Shown: positions 36,819 through 44,943, counted from the stretch's first letter. The stretch: 64,000 bases of DNA from Sphingopyxis sp. YF1 (GCF_022701295.1 NZ_CP033204.1:2852001-2916000); one strand, 5' to 3'. Notes: generated by a model from the sequence alone, not told the origin. Made by a program: numbers and translations.

Positions 36819-37222
36819 CCGCCCACCAAAGCCTTCTCCCCCCCGGCTGGAAACGCCCGCGCGGCTACGCCAACGGCGTCGCGGCCACCGGCCGCATGGT
36901 CTTCACCGCCGGCGTCGTCGGCTGGGATGCCGAGGAACGCTTCGTCGCCGCCGATCTCGGCGGCCAGTTCCGCCAGGTGCTGCTCAACACGCTCGCGATC
37001 CTCGCCGAAGCCGGCGCGGGGCCCGAACATATCGTGCGCATGACCTGGTATGTAACCAGCCGCGACGAATATCTCGCCAGCCTGCCCGCGATCGGCGACG
37101 CCTATCGCGAACTGATCGGCAAGAATTTCCCGGCGATGGCCGTCGTCGAGGTCGTCGCGCTGGTCGAGGCCGAAGCGAAGATCGAGATCGAGACGATCGC
37201 CGTCGTCCCCGACGCCGCCTGA
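36815..37222 (+). CDS. RidA (YjgF/YER057c/UK114) family protein lacking the catalytic Arg
   Basis: 135 residues, one RidA fold: [53 protein letters not shown], and [28 protein letters not shown]. RidA proteins that hydrolyse 2-aminoacrylate-type enamines/imines use an Arg (R105 in Escherichia coli RidA) in PARSxVEV; here that position is Met108 (PAMAVVEV). Imine deamination by the known mechanism is therefore unlikely, though an enamine intermediate is exactly what a 2-aminobenzoyl-CoA route would yield. Role unresolved. Confidence 0.8.
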   Translation: MTAHQSLLPPGWKRPRGYANGVAATGRMVFTAGVVGWDAEERFVAADLGGQFRQVLLNTLAILAEAGAGPEHIVRMTWYVTSRDEYLASLPAIGDAYRELIGKNFPAMAVVEVVALVEAEAKIEIETIAVVPDAA

Positions 37223-37236
37223 GCAAGGACAGCAAG

Positions 37237-38412
37237 ATGCAAAAATTCGACTGGGCCGATCCCTTCCTCCTCGACGATCAGCTCGAGGACGACGAGCGCA
37301 TGATCCGCGACAGCGCGCGCGCCTATGCGCAGGACCGCCTTGCGCCGCGCGCGATCGAGGCGTTCGCGACCGAGAGCACCGATCCCGAAATCTTTCGCGA
37401 GATGGGCGAGCTCGGGCTGCTCGGCCCGACGATCCCCGAAACCTATGGCGGCGTCGGCGCCTCCTATGTCGCCTACGGCCTCGTCGCGCGCGAGGTCGAG
37501 CGCGTCGATTCGGGCTATCGCTCGATGATGAGCGTGCAGTCGAGCCTCGTCATGTACCCGATCCACGCCTTCGGGTCGGAAGCGCAGAAGCGGCGCTACC
37601 TGCCGAAGCTCGCGAGCGGTGAGTGGATCGGCTGCTTCGGCCTCACCGAACCCGATGCAGGCAGCGATCCGGGCGGGATGCGCACCCGCGCCACCAAGGT
37701 CGACGGCGGCTATCGCCTGTCGGGGACCAAGACGTGGATCTCGAACGCACCGATCGCCGACGTCTTCGTCGTCTGGGCCAAATCGGACGCGCACGGCGGC
37801 GCGATCCGCGGCTTCGTGCTCGAAAAGGGCATGAAGGGCCTGTCGGCGCCGAAGATCGAGGGCAAGCTCAGCCTGCGCGCCTCGATCACCGGCATGGTCG
37901 TGATGGACGAGGTCGAGGTGTCCGACGACGCGCTGCTCCCCGAAGTCGAGGGACTGAAAGGTCCCTTCTCGTGCCTCAATCGCGCGCGTTACGGGATCAG
38001 CTGGGGCGCGCTCGGCGCCGCCGAATTCTGCTTCCACGCGGCGCGCCAATATGGGCTCGACCGGCACCAGTTCGGCCGCCCGCTCGCCGCGACGCAGCTG
38101 TTCCAGAAAAAGCTCGCCGACATGGAGACCGACATCGCGCTCGGCCTGCAGGCGAGCCTGCGCGTCGGGCGGCTGATCGACGCGGGCAGGTTCGCGCCCG
38201 AGATGATCTCGATCGTCAAGCGCAACAATGTCGGCAAGGCGCTCGATATCGCCCGCGCGGCGCGCGACATGCACGGCGGCAACGGCATCAGCGGCGAATA
38301 TCAGGTCATCCGCCACGCGATGAACCTCGAAACGGTCAACACCTACGAGGGCACGCACGACGTCCACGCGCTGATCCTCGGCCGCGCGATCACCGGCATC
38401 GCCGCTTTCTGA
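37237..38412 (+). CDS. gcdH: Glutaryl-CoA dehydrogenase-type acyl-CoA dehydrogenase
   Basis: 391 residues. GCDH hallmarks: [16 protein letters not shown] with R95 at the position of the carboxylate-binding arginine, [26 protein letters not shown], and the C-terminal [25 protein letters not shown] with catalytic E371. The enzyme dehydrogenates and decarboxylates glutaryl-CoA to crotonyl-CoA. As the last gene of the operon it would drain a C5-dicarboxylyl-CoA made by ring cleavage and beta-oxidation. It starts 14 bp after ridA with AAGGA upstream. Confidence 0.85.
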   Translation: MQKFDWADPFLLDDQLEDDERMIRDSARAYAQDRLAPRAIEAFATESTDPEIFREMGELGLLGPTIPETYGGVGASYVAYGLVAREVERVDSGYRSMMSVQSSLVMYPIHAFGSEAQKRRYLPKLASGEWIGCFGLTEPDAGSDPGGMRTRATKVDGGYRLSGTKTWISNAPIADVFVVWAKSDAHGGAIRGFVLEKGMKGLSAPKIEGKLSLRASITGMVVMDEVEVSDDALLPEVEGLKGPFSCLNRARYGISWGALGAAEFCFHAARQYGLDRHQFGRPLAATQLFQKKLADMETDIALGLQASLRVGRLIDAGRFAPEMISIVKRNNVGKALDIARAARDMHGGNGISGEYQVIRHAMNLETVNTYEGTHDVHALILGRAITGIAAF

Positions 38413-38450
38413 GCCCCCGGAGCGCCCCCGCCTGCGGGCGGCGGGCGCCC

Positions 38451-38496
38451 CCTTGCCGCCCCTCCGGTCGCCTTTCGGCGCGGCGGGGCGGCAAGG
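38451..38496 (+). terminator. GC-rich hairpin after the aromatic-CoA operon
   Basis: 12-bp perfect stem CCTTGCCGCCCC / GGGGCGGCAAGG with a 22-base loop, 38 bp downstream of gcdH. There is no U-tract, so it may be a processing or attenuation structure or a repeat relic rather than an intrinsic terminator. Confidence 0.4.
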
Positions 38497-38555
38497 CTTG
38501 AAAGCGCGCGCCGGGGTGCCACCCGCCCCGGAAAACCGCAAGATTTCCTTCATCA

Positions 38556-38571
38556 TTAACGCGATGATAAC
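38556..38571 (+). promoter_or_regulatory. CtrA-type box (TTAA-N7-TAAC, one mismatch)
   Basis: TTAA, seven bases, then ATAAC against the CtrA consensus TTAA-N7-TTAAC. It lies 40 bp upstream of the GTG of the EAL-domain gene in an otherwise GC-rich region. A CtrA/SciP circuit is expected, since sciP is in the window at 60300. Confidence 0.4.
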
Positions 38572-38610
38572 CATCGGCCGATAGGCACGACCGGCAATTG
38601 CCGGAGACGT

Positions 38611-40908
38611 GTGCGCGTGCCACTTGTTGTCAACAGGATGATCGTCAGCTGGCGGACTCTCGGGCTCGCGCTGCTGCTCAGCATCCTCGTCGGCGTCTCG
38701 ACGGCGGGCGAGCTTGCCGACCGGATGATCGCGACCGCGACGAGCCGGCTCGGCGATCGCCCGGTTTCGGGCGATATCGTCATCGTCGCGCTCGACGACC
38801 GCACCCTCGGCCAGACCCCAGGCGGCAGCTTTTCGATGACCCAATATGCCGAGGTCATCGACGCGATCGACAAGGCGGGCGCGAAGCGCATCTTTCTCGA
38901 TTTCTTTTTCGACCGCCGCGAATCGGATCCCGATTTCTCGCGCCTGACCGATACGGTGCGCCGGCTCGGCGACCGCGCGGTGCTTGCCGTCGCGACCAAA
39001 TCGATGCCGGGCACCGACCGCACCCGCTCGATCTTTCCCAACCCCGCCTTCGGCGAAGAGGCGCAGCTCGCGAGCATCGCGTGGGATTATGAATTCTGGC
39101 AGGTCTGGTCGGTGCCGATCACCTATGTCGCCGACGGGCGCAAGCTCCCCAGCTTCGCCTCGCTGCTCGGCGGCAAGACCTCGCCCGAGCCCCGCAGCTT
39201 CCGGCTCGACCTGTCCTACGACACCGACAGCATCCCCCAATATGGCGCCGCCGACCTGCTCGCGGGGCGCGTCGATCCCGCCCGGCTCAAGGACAAGGAC
39301 GTCATCTTCGCGCCGACCGCCTCGACCTTCCAGGACGCGCATTACCTCCCCGGCCACGATCTCGTGCCCGGCGCCTATATCCATCTGATCGCGGGCGAGA
39401 CGCTCAAGCGCGGCAACCCGGTCGATATCGGCTGGATCCCCCCGCTCGCGGCGATGCTGCTCACGCTCCTCGTCGCGCTGCTGCCGCGCTTCCAGCGCTG
39501 GTACGCGCCGATCGCCTTCGCCGCGGTGGGCGCCGCGATCGTCGGCAAGGTCCTGCTCGCGACGCTGCTCGTCACCTCGTCGATCGGCGCCTCGCTCTTC
39601 CTCGTCGCCGCGGTCAGCGCCAATGTGTCGCGCAAGCGCCGCCGCACCTCGGCCCAGCGCGAAAACCCCGTCTCGGGTCTCCCCAATTTCGAGGCGCTGC
39701 GCGGCCAGGCGCCGTTCGGCAGCGCCACGATCATCGCCGCGAAGCTCGTCAATTTCGAGGATCTCGCCGCCTTCCTGCCCGGGCAGGGCAGCCAGCAGCT
39801 CGTCGACCAGGTCGCGCGCCGCCTGACGCTGGCGTGCCACGGCACCCAGCTCCATCACGATCTCGACGGCACCTTCGCCTGGCTCGTCCCCTATTATCAG
39901 CACAGCCAGATCGAGGGGCATCTCGCCGGGCTCGCCGCGCTGTTCAACGCCCCGCTGACGATCGGCGAGTTACGCGTCGACGTCGCGATCGCCTTCGGGG
40001 TCAACGACGAATTCGAAGGGTCGAACGCGCAGCGCCTCGCCGCCGCGCTCGTCGCGGCCGAACGCGCGGTGCGCACCCGTGCCTTGTGGACCAAATATGC
40101 GCCGCGGCAGAAGGAAGACGCCGGCTGGCAGCTCAGCTTCCACTCGCAGCTCGAGGACGCCCTCACCGGCGGCGACATCTGGGTCGCCTTCCAGCCGCAA
40201 TATGACATCCGCACGCACCAGCTCGTCGGGGTCGAGGCGCTCGCGCGCTGGACGCACCCGACGCGCGGCCCGATTCCGCCCGACGAATTCATCGTCCAGG
40301 CCGAAAAGAGCCAGGACATCTATCGCCTCACCCTGTTCGTGATGGACCAGGCGATCCGTTCGGCCGCCCAGCTCCAGGAACGCGGGCTGCGCATCCACAT
40401 GTCGGTCAACCTCTCGGCGACGCTGCTCGACCACGCCGACCTCGTCGGCACGATCCGCGTCATGCTCACTGCGCACCATCTGCCCGCCGAGATGCTGACG
40501 ATCGAGATCACCGAAACCGCGCAGATCGAAAACAGCCGCCAGGCGCGGCAGACGCTCGCGCAGCTGCGCCGCGCCGGCATCCGCCTGTCGATCGACGACT
40601 ATGGCACCGGCCAGTCCAACCTCGAATATCTCACCGAGATCGAGGCCGACGAGATCAAGATCGACAAGCGATTCGTGATGACGATGCGCGATTCGCAGCG
40701 CAACTTCGAAGTCGTGAAATCGACGATCGATCTCGCGCACCGCCTCGGCGCCGTCGCGGTCGCCGAAGGCATTGAAGACGCCCCGACGATGGCGCTGCTC
40801 GCCGAACTCGGATGCGACGTTGGCCAAGGTTATCACCTTGGAAAGCCGCAGCTATTTTCCGAACTCGCGGCCCGTCTCGCCACCCCGCCCCACAGCCGCT
40901 CCGCCTGA
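38611..40908 (+). CDS. CHASE2 - degenerate GGDEF - EAL c-di-GMP phosphodiesterase
   Basis: 765 residues. An N-terminal membrane helix precedes a periplasmic CHASE2-type sensor (DIVIVALDDRTLGQTPGG, FLDFFFDRRESDPDFSRL), then three membrane helices (~275-335), a cytoplasmic GGDEF-fold region (~345-500), and an EAL domain (~510-755). The GGDEF signature position reads LDGTFAW, so no cyclase activity is expected. The EAL domain keeps E542-A-L, NLSATLLD, EITETA, SIDDYGTGQSNL, KIDKRFV and QGYHLGKP, so it should hydrolyse c-di-GMP. The start is uncertain: GTG 38611 follows GGAGA; ATG 38638 is an alternative. Confidence 0.8.
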   Translation: MRVPLVVNRMIVSWRTLGLALLLSILVGVSTAGELADRMIATATSRLGDRPVSGDIVIVALDDRTLGQTPGGSFSMTQYAEVIDAIDKAGAKRIFLDFFFDRRESDPDFSRLTDTVRRLGDRAVLAVATKSMPGTDRTRSIFPNPAFGEEAQLASIAWDYEFWQVWSVPITYVADGRKLPSFASLLGGKTSPEPRSFRLDLSYDTDSIPQYGAADLLAGRVDPARLKDKDVIFAPTASTFQDAHYLPGHDLVPGAYIHLIAGETLKRGNPVDIGWIPPLAAMLLTLLVALLPRFQRWYAPIAFAAVGAAIVGKVLLATLLVTSSIGASLFLVAAVSANVSRKRRRTSAQRENPVSGLPNFEALRGQAPFGSATIIAAKLVNFEDLAAFLPGQGSQQLVDQVARRLTLACHGTQLHHDLDGTFAWLVPYYQHSQIEGHLAGLAALFNAPLTIGELRVDVAIAFGVNDEFEGSNAQRLAAALVAAERAVRTRALWTKYAPRQKEDAGWQLSFHSQLEDALTGGDIWVAFQPQYDIRTHQLVGVEALARWTHPTRGPIPPDEFIVQAEKSQDIYRLTLFVMDQAIRSAAQLQERGLRIHMSVNLSATLLDHADLVGTIRVMLTAHHLPAEMLTIEITETAQIENSRQARQTLAQLRRAGIRLSIDDYGTGQSNLEYLTEIEADEIKIDKRFVMTMRDSQRNFEVVKSTIDLAHRLGAVAVAEGIEDAPTMALLAELGCDVGQGYHLGKPQLFSELAARLATPPHSRSA

Positions 40909-40934
40909 CCTCCCAAAAGCCGCCACTCTGGTAC

Positions 40935-40973
40935 TAATGGACATAGTTAAGACTCGCTTTACCATATCCATTA
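40935..40973. promoter_or_regulatory. AT-rich dyad upstream of the 20-residue ORF
   Basis: TAATGGA (40935-40941) and TCCATTA (40967-40973) are inverted copies 25 bases apart. They are followed by TTAAGGTATATGATTGG, which contains TATGAT as a possible -10. The dyad and AT-richness contrast with the surrounding GC-rich DNA and suggest a regulated promoter for the downstream small gene. Confidence 0.4.
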
Positions 40974-41036
40974 AGGTATATGATTGGTTAACTGCTCTGC
41001 GTGGGCAGTGCATGCAGTGCATCAAGGAGACATCCC

Positions 41037-41099
41037 ATGGGTTGGTTCTGGAGATGGATGGGCGGCGGCGGCACCGGTAGCGGTGGCGGTCAGGCCTGA
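41037..41099 (+). CDS. Small ORF encoding a 20-residue Trp/Gly-rich peptide
   Basis: AAGGAGA, six bases, then ATG: one of the best ribosome sites in the window. The peptide has an aromatic N-terminus (MGWFWRWM) and a Gly-rich tail with one Ser, Thr and Gln (GGGGTGSGGGQA). An intrinsic terminator begins 20 bp after the stop, and an AT-rich dyad lies ~65 bp upstream, so promoter, ribosome site, ORF and terminator form a complete ~200-bp unit. The transcript might instead be a regulatory RNA. The peptide could bind membranes through its Trp cluster; function unknown. Confidence 0.55.
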   Translation: MGWFWRWMGGGGTGSGGGQA

Positions 41100-41118
41100 T
41101 CCGAACGAAATAGAGAAA

Positions 41119-41149
41119 GGGCCTCGGCATCGCCGGGGCCTTTTTTTTT
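41119..41149 (+). terminator. Intrinsic terminator of the small-ORF transcript
   Basis: Stem GGCCTCGGC / GCCGGGGCC (one G-T pair) with a 3-base loop, preceded by AAA and followed by nine T. The following ~277 bp (41150-41426) show no supportable gene. Confidence 0.85.
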
Positions 41150-41426
41150 CGTTGGGGCATGGTAAACATCGGAGATTTTCGTCGACAAGACGACGGTCTC
41201 GTTCCTCGTGGCGGGCCCGATTCCGGTTGCGACGCTCGTCATTGGCCCCTCGCCTATCGATTTATGTCACGACACGACAACGGCATCGGCGAAGCGCGGT
41301 TCGCAAGCATTCTCCGCCCCCGCGAAGGACGCGGGGCACCTGTCAGCACCGCCAAGCCGGAGGTGGAGCGGAAGGGTTTCTAGTTCAGAGCGGCGCCGAC
41401 GCCACCCCGACCCGCTGTCGTCCGCA

Positions 41427-42383
41427 TCAGGAGCGGGGGAGTTGCCCATTGCCCGGCAACCCGGGGAGGATCGGAGACGGCTGTTGCAACAGCTTGCTTC
41501 CGTGGCAGTTTTTGTACTGCTTGCCGTCTCCGCACGGGCACGGCGCGTTGCGGTGGACCTTGGGCACCGCCATGGGAGCCGGCTCGTCGCTAACGTCCTC
41601 AACCGTGAAGTCGGTCATGGCGATCCCGCCGCCGCCGGGATGGATGGACACCATGGAAGGCATGCGCACACTGAACTGGTTGACCATGGTCGAACCGCCG
41701 CCTTCGATCGGGCGCACGGGATCGGAATACAACAGGATAGAATCGAGTTGCTTGCCCACGGTGCCCGCACTTTTCGGATCGTCCGCCACCTTGCGCACCA
41801 TCCCTTCCAGCATGGCACGCATCCCGGCTGCGGGCATGCCGGCCTTCAGCCCCTTCCGAATCCGGTGCTCGAACCGGACAGCGGCAGGTCCGCCGCTCCC
41901 CATGACGCCAACCCACGTCCAATCATCGGGCGCATTGTCGGCGACGCCTGAATAGCGTGTGCCAAAGGGCCCGTGGGGGTCGTCCAAGTTGGAAATTTCC
42001 GCCGCCAACCCTTTGGGCGGATCGATCGAAATATTATAACCGATAATCGATATGATCAGCGCTTTTCGGTCGGGCGCCAATATCTTAATGGGTATTGTCG
42101 TCGTGAAAAGCTTGGTGAGTTCGGTCGCCAAGCCATCGAGCATCTGGACCGGATCCGTATTTTCCTTTGCCAAATTGATGAGCGTGGTCATCAACCATGT
42201 TTTCGTCGCGTGAGAGCCGATCGTCGCAAGACCGGCAAAGGCAACGGAAAAGCGGAAGTTCGAAAAAACGAGCGAGAAACATTTCTCATGCTCGTCATCC
42301 ACGACGAGGCCATCGGCCGTCAGGCGACGATCGGTAACTTGCACGACGAAATCTTTGTTCATGGCGGCGAGGATCAGGGTCAC
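41427..42383 (-). CDS. Proteasome-like Ntn hydrolase with C-terminal SEC-C zinc motif
   Basis: 318 residues. From the GTG start (GGAG nine bases upstream) the second residue is Thr. Numbering it Thr1 as in HslV, the protein has Asp17 in VQVTDRRLT, Thr21, and Lys33 in DDEHEKCF, followed by SVAFAGLATIGSHAT, which aligns with HslV's AGFAGGTADAFT. This is the exact Thr1/Asp17/Lys33 spacing of HslV and proteasome beta subunits. Residues 279-295 (NAPCPCGDGKQYKNCHG) are a SEC-C zinc finger as in SecA. No ATPase gene is adjacent. Alternative starts further upstream would bury the Thr. Nucleophile role inferred. Confidence 0.65.
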   Translation of the reverse strand: MTLILAAMNKDFVVQVTDRRLTADGLVVDDEHEKCFSLVFSNFRFSVAFAGLATIGSHATKTWLMTTLINLAKENTDPVQMLDGLATELTKLFTTTIPIKILAPDRKALIISIIGYNISIDPPKGLAAEISNLDDPHGPFGTRYSGVADNAPDDWTWVGVMGSGGPAAVRFEHRIRKGLKAGMPAAGMRAMLEGMVRKVADDPKSAGTVGKQLDSILLYSDPVRPIEGGGSTMVNQFSVRMPSMVSIHPGGGGIAMTDFTVEDVSDEPAPMAVPKVHRNAPCPCGDGKQYKNCHGSKLLQQPSPILPGLPGNGQLPRS

Positions 42384-42485
42384 ACGGACTACTCCGATGA
42401 TTTGGTCACCGACATGACACGGCGGAGCCCTCCGCGCCATCGCTCCCTGTCCGACGGCAGCCGGCGCTCGCTCGCGCAGCCCAAG

Positions 42486-42510
42486 AAAAAGGGAGCGGTC
42501 GCCCGCTCCC
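42486..42510 (-). terminator. Intrinsic terminator of the blaI-M56 operon
   Basis: Reading the minus strand: GGGAGCGG, loop GCGA, CCGCTCCC, then TTTTTC. It lies ~65 bp after the M56 stop. Confidence 0.8.
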
Positions 42511-42573
42511 TTTCCCCGCCCCTGCCGCATGCGCCCACCGGGGAGAAGGCGCGCGCGGCATGATCGAAACCCG

Positions 42574-44295
42574 TCAGTCGTGCTTCTGCTCGAGCTCGGC
42601 GATCGCCCGGTCGAGGTCGGCGGCGACCTTCGCGCGCATCGCGTCGGACATCTGCCGCCCCGCCTGCGCTTCGGAAAACTGCGCCCGCGCCTTCTTCAGC
42701 GCCGACAGCTGCGCCGTACGGTCGCCCGGCGCGCCGCAGCGGATCATCATCACGCGGCTGTGCCTGGCGCCATCCTTGTCGTCGCGATCGACCAGCGGCA
42801 CCGGCACCGCCCCCTTGCCGCAATGCGCGACGCTAAGCGCCTTGCCGTCGCCCGGCGACCAGCTCATGGGCGGGATCGGGGGCATCGGGGGGATGGGCGC
42901 CAGAGCGGTGCGAAAGCTTTCCTTGCGCTTCGCCTCGAGCTTGTCGGCAATCGCTTCGGCCTGGGCGCCGGCGATGCCCTGTTCCTTCAACGTCGCAAGG
43001 ATGTCGTCGCGCGACAGGCTGCCCGGCATGCGGAATTCGAACCGCTTCGCCCCGGCCTCCCCCGGCGCAACCATCGTGACATGCGCCGGCGTCTCGCCGT
43101 CGCGCTCGCGGATCATGATGCTCCGCACTTCACGGCGCTTGCCATGCCTGGCGGCGTCGGTGCCCGCGCCGTCGTCGTTCGAGGTAAAGATCATCACGCC
43201 ATGGCCATCGCCGATCGCGTCGGGCGCGGCGGGGGCTTCGGGCGGCGGCGGTGCGTCGGGCGCGGCCGGGGGAGCGGGCGGTGCCGGCGGCGGCGGCGGT
43301 GCGGGCAGGTCGCTGTCCTGCACGCTCGCGCTCGCGATCCCGGCGGGCACCAGCGTCGCGGTCGTCGCGAGCACCGCAAGCGCCGTGCCGCCGACGAGCA
43401 GCCGGCCGACCAGCCCGCGCTCCTTCGAAATATCCTGCTGCATCAGCATCGTCAGTCTCTCCTGCAGATTGTCGTGGACCGCCATCGGCGCCGCGAGCGA
43501 CAGCCGCGATCCGACCGCCGCCTTCGCGATCGCGGTGGCGTAGCGCGCGGTGCGCACATCGCGCGGCGCGACGTCGCTCATCGTCAGCACGCGCGCATCG
43601 CACGCCGCCTCCTGGTCGAAACGGAAGGCGCGGATGGCGCGCCAGGCGAAGGGGTTGAACCATTGCACCGCGAGCAGAAGCAGCGCCGCGCTGTTCGCCC
43701 ACAAGTCGCCGTGGCGGTGATGCGCCAGCTCGTGGTCGATCGCCAGCGCGCGCTCCTCGGCGACATAGCGCGCAAAGAAATCGCGCGGCACCGCGACATA
43801 GCGATGCCACAGGCCAAAGGCGACCGGGCCGTCGACCGCCTCGCTCATCACCAGCCGGATCGTGCCGATCGGTTCGAGCGCGACCGCGCCCGTCAGCACC
43901 GCCCGCCGGAAACGCTGGTGCGACAGCGTCGCCGTCGCGATCACCGCGACCAGCCCCGCCGCCCACAGCGCGAACAGCCACGGCAGCAGGTCGGCGAACG
44001 ACCAGAGCGGCGCCGCCTGCGAAACCGGCAGCGCGGGGGTGCCGGTGCCCGCCGCCCCGGCCATGTCGACCAGCACGATATCGGCCACCGGCGCCGCGGC
44101 CTGAGGGGCAACGGGCTCGGCAAAGGGCAGCGGCGGCAGCACCAGCCGCAACGCGGGCACCGCCCACAGCGCATAGGTCAGCCGCGGTCCGAAATGGCGC
44201 GCAAAGGGCTTGCGGATCAGCAGGACCGCGAGGACGAGCAGCGCGGTGGTGACGAGCGTGTCGGCCCACGCCTGAAAGAGCATCGCGGCGCTCAT
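42574..44295 (-). CDS. M56-family (BlaR1/MecR1-like) membrane metallopeptidase
   Basis: 573 residues. Four membrane helices in the N-terminal ~350 residues frame a cytoplasmic zinc protease domain with HELAHHRHGD (H188, E189, H192) and a downstream FRFDQEAACDARVL that supplies the third ligand. The C-terminal part after the last helix is periplasmic, opening with a Pro/Ala-rich stretch (~APPPPPAPPAPPAAPD), and lacks a penicillin-binding domain, unlike BlaR1. Stimulus sensing by this tail would trigger cleavage of the BlaI-like repressor. The ATG overlaps the blaI stop by 4 bp. Confidence 0.85.
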   Translation of the reverse strand: MSAAMLFQAWADTLVTTALLVLAVLLIRKPFARHFGPRLTYALWAVPALRLVLPPLPFAEPVAPQAAAPVADIVLVDMAGAAGTGTPALPVSQAAPLWSFADLLPWLFALWAAGLVAVIATATLSHQRFRRAVLTGAVALEPIGTIRLVMSEAVDGPVAFGLWHRYVAVPRDFFARYVAEERALAIDHELAHHRHGDLWANSAALLLLAVQWFNPFAWRAIRAFRFDQEAACDARVLTMSDVAPRDVRTARYATAIAKAAVGSRLSLAAPMAVHDNLQERLTMLMQQDISKERGLVGRLLVGGTALAVLATTATLVPAGIASASVQDSDLPAPPPPPAPPAPPAAPDAPPPPEAPAAPDAIGDGHGVMIFTSNDDGAGTDAARHGKRREVRSIMIRERDGETPAHVTMVAPGEAGAKRFEFRMPGSLSRDDILATLKEQGIAGAQAEAIADKLEAKRKESFRTALAPIPPMPPIPPMSWSPGDGKALSVAHCGKGAVPVPLVDRDDKDGARHSRVMMIRCGAPGDRTAQLSALKKARAQFSEAQAGRQMSDAMRAKVAADLDRAIAELEQKHD

Positions 44296-44660
44296 GACTT
44301 GAGCTTCCGGAGCAGCGCCTCGATCTCGGCGATGTCGCTGTCGGTCAGCGCCTCGCGTTCGGCGAGGTGCGCGATCATCGGGCTCACCCGGCCGCCGAAC
44401 AGCCGGTCGACGAAGCGCTGCGATTCCTCGCCGACCGCCTCGGCGCGTTCGACCGCGGGACGGTACAGGTAGCGCCGCCCTTCGGCCTCGGCGGCGACCG
44501 CGCCCTTCTGGACGAGGCGCGCGAGCAGGGTCTTGACCGTGGCGAGCGTCCAGCCGTTCGCGGTGCCGACGCTTTCCGCAAGCTCGGCCGCGGTCTGCGG
44601 GGATTCGTCCCACAGCGCGGTCAGGACCTGCATCTCGGATTCGCTTGCGCGTTCAGCCAT
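44292..44660 (-). CDS. BlaI/MecI/CopY-family transcriptional repressor
   Basis: 122 residues. The winged helix SESEMQVLTALWDESPQTAAELAESVGTANGWTLATVKTLLARLVQKGAVAAEAEGRRYLYRPAV is typical of BlaI, with a C-terminal dimerisation helix. It represses its own operon until cleaved by the co-encoded M56 protease. GGGAGGGG lies upstream of the ATG. The target signal is unknown: there is no beta-lactamase gene nearby. Confidence 0.85.
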   Translation of the reverse strand: MAERASESEMQVLTALWDESPQTAAELAESVGTANGWTLATVKTLLARLVQKGAVAAEAEGRRYLYRPAVERAEAVGEESQRFVDRLFGGRVSPMIAHLAEREALTDSDIAEIEALLRKLKS

Positions 44661-44695
44661 GACGGAACCCCTCCCTCGGCTTGTGTCTGCAATAC

Positions 44696-44711
44696 GACTA
44701 CAGATGTAGTC
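44696..44711. promoter_or_regulatory. BlaI-type operator
   Basis: Perfect palindrome GACTACA-GA-TGTAGTC containing the TACA/TGTA core of Bla/Mec operators, 36 bp upstream of the blaI-like start codon. Strong candidate for autorepression. Confidence 0.75.
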
Positions 44712-44902
44712 AATAGACTGAACGCTTGCTGAACGGAACGAAAGGAGGAGGAGCGGCGGGGCGATGCTTCGGCCCCCCGCCCGCACCCCGCCCGCACCAG
44801 GCCGACGGCACGGGCGGGCCCTGTCGGGATTTTTGACACCCGCGCGGCGCGGTAAGGAATCGCTAACCAGCCGAGGCCGCACAAAAGCACGGCGGCCCGA
44901 AT

Positions 44903-44919
44903 CTGGCACGCGCCTTGTA
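44903..44919 (+). promoter_or_regulatory. Sigma-54-like -24/-12 element
   Basis: CTGGCACG-CGCC-TTGTA matches the consensus TTGGCACG-N4-TTGCW except for C/T at the first base and T for C in the -12 GC. Spacing is exact. Transcription would start near 44931, just before two tandem hairpins. No sigma-54 activator gene is in view. Confidence 0.35.
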
Positions 44920-44943
44920 TGATCATCGATGTTCCCGAGTGTT

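Noticed and set aside
37102..39921. 940-codon open frame on the minus strand
   Set aside because: Antisense to gcdH and the EAL gene, where the plus-strand frames carry recognisable catalytic motifs. Typical of very high GC3 DNA.
41159..41383. 74-codon frame after the small-ORF terminator
   Set aside because: No ribosome site, unusual composition, and it begins inside the region just past the terminator.
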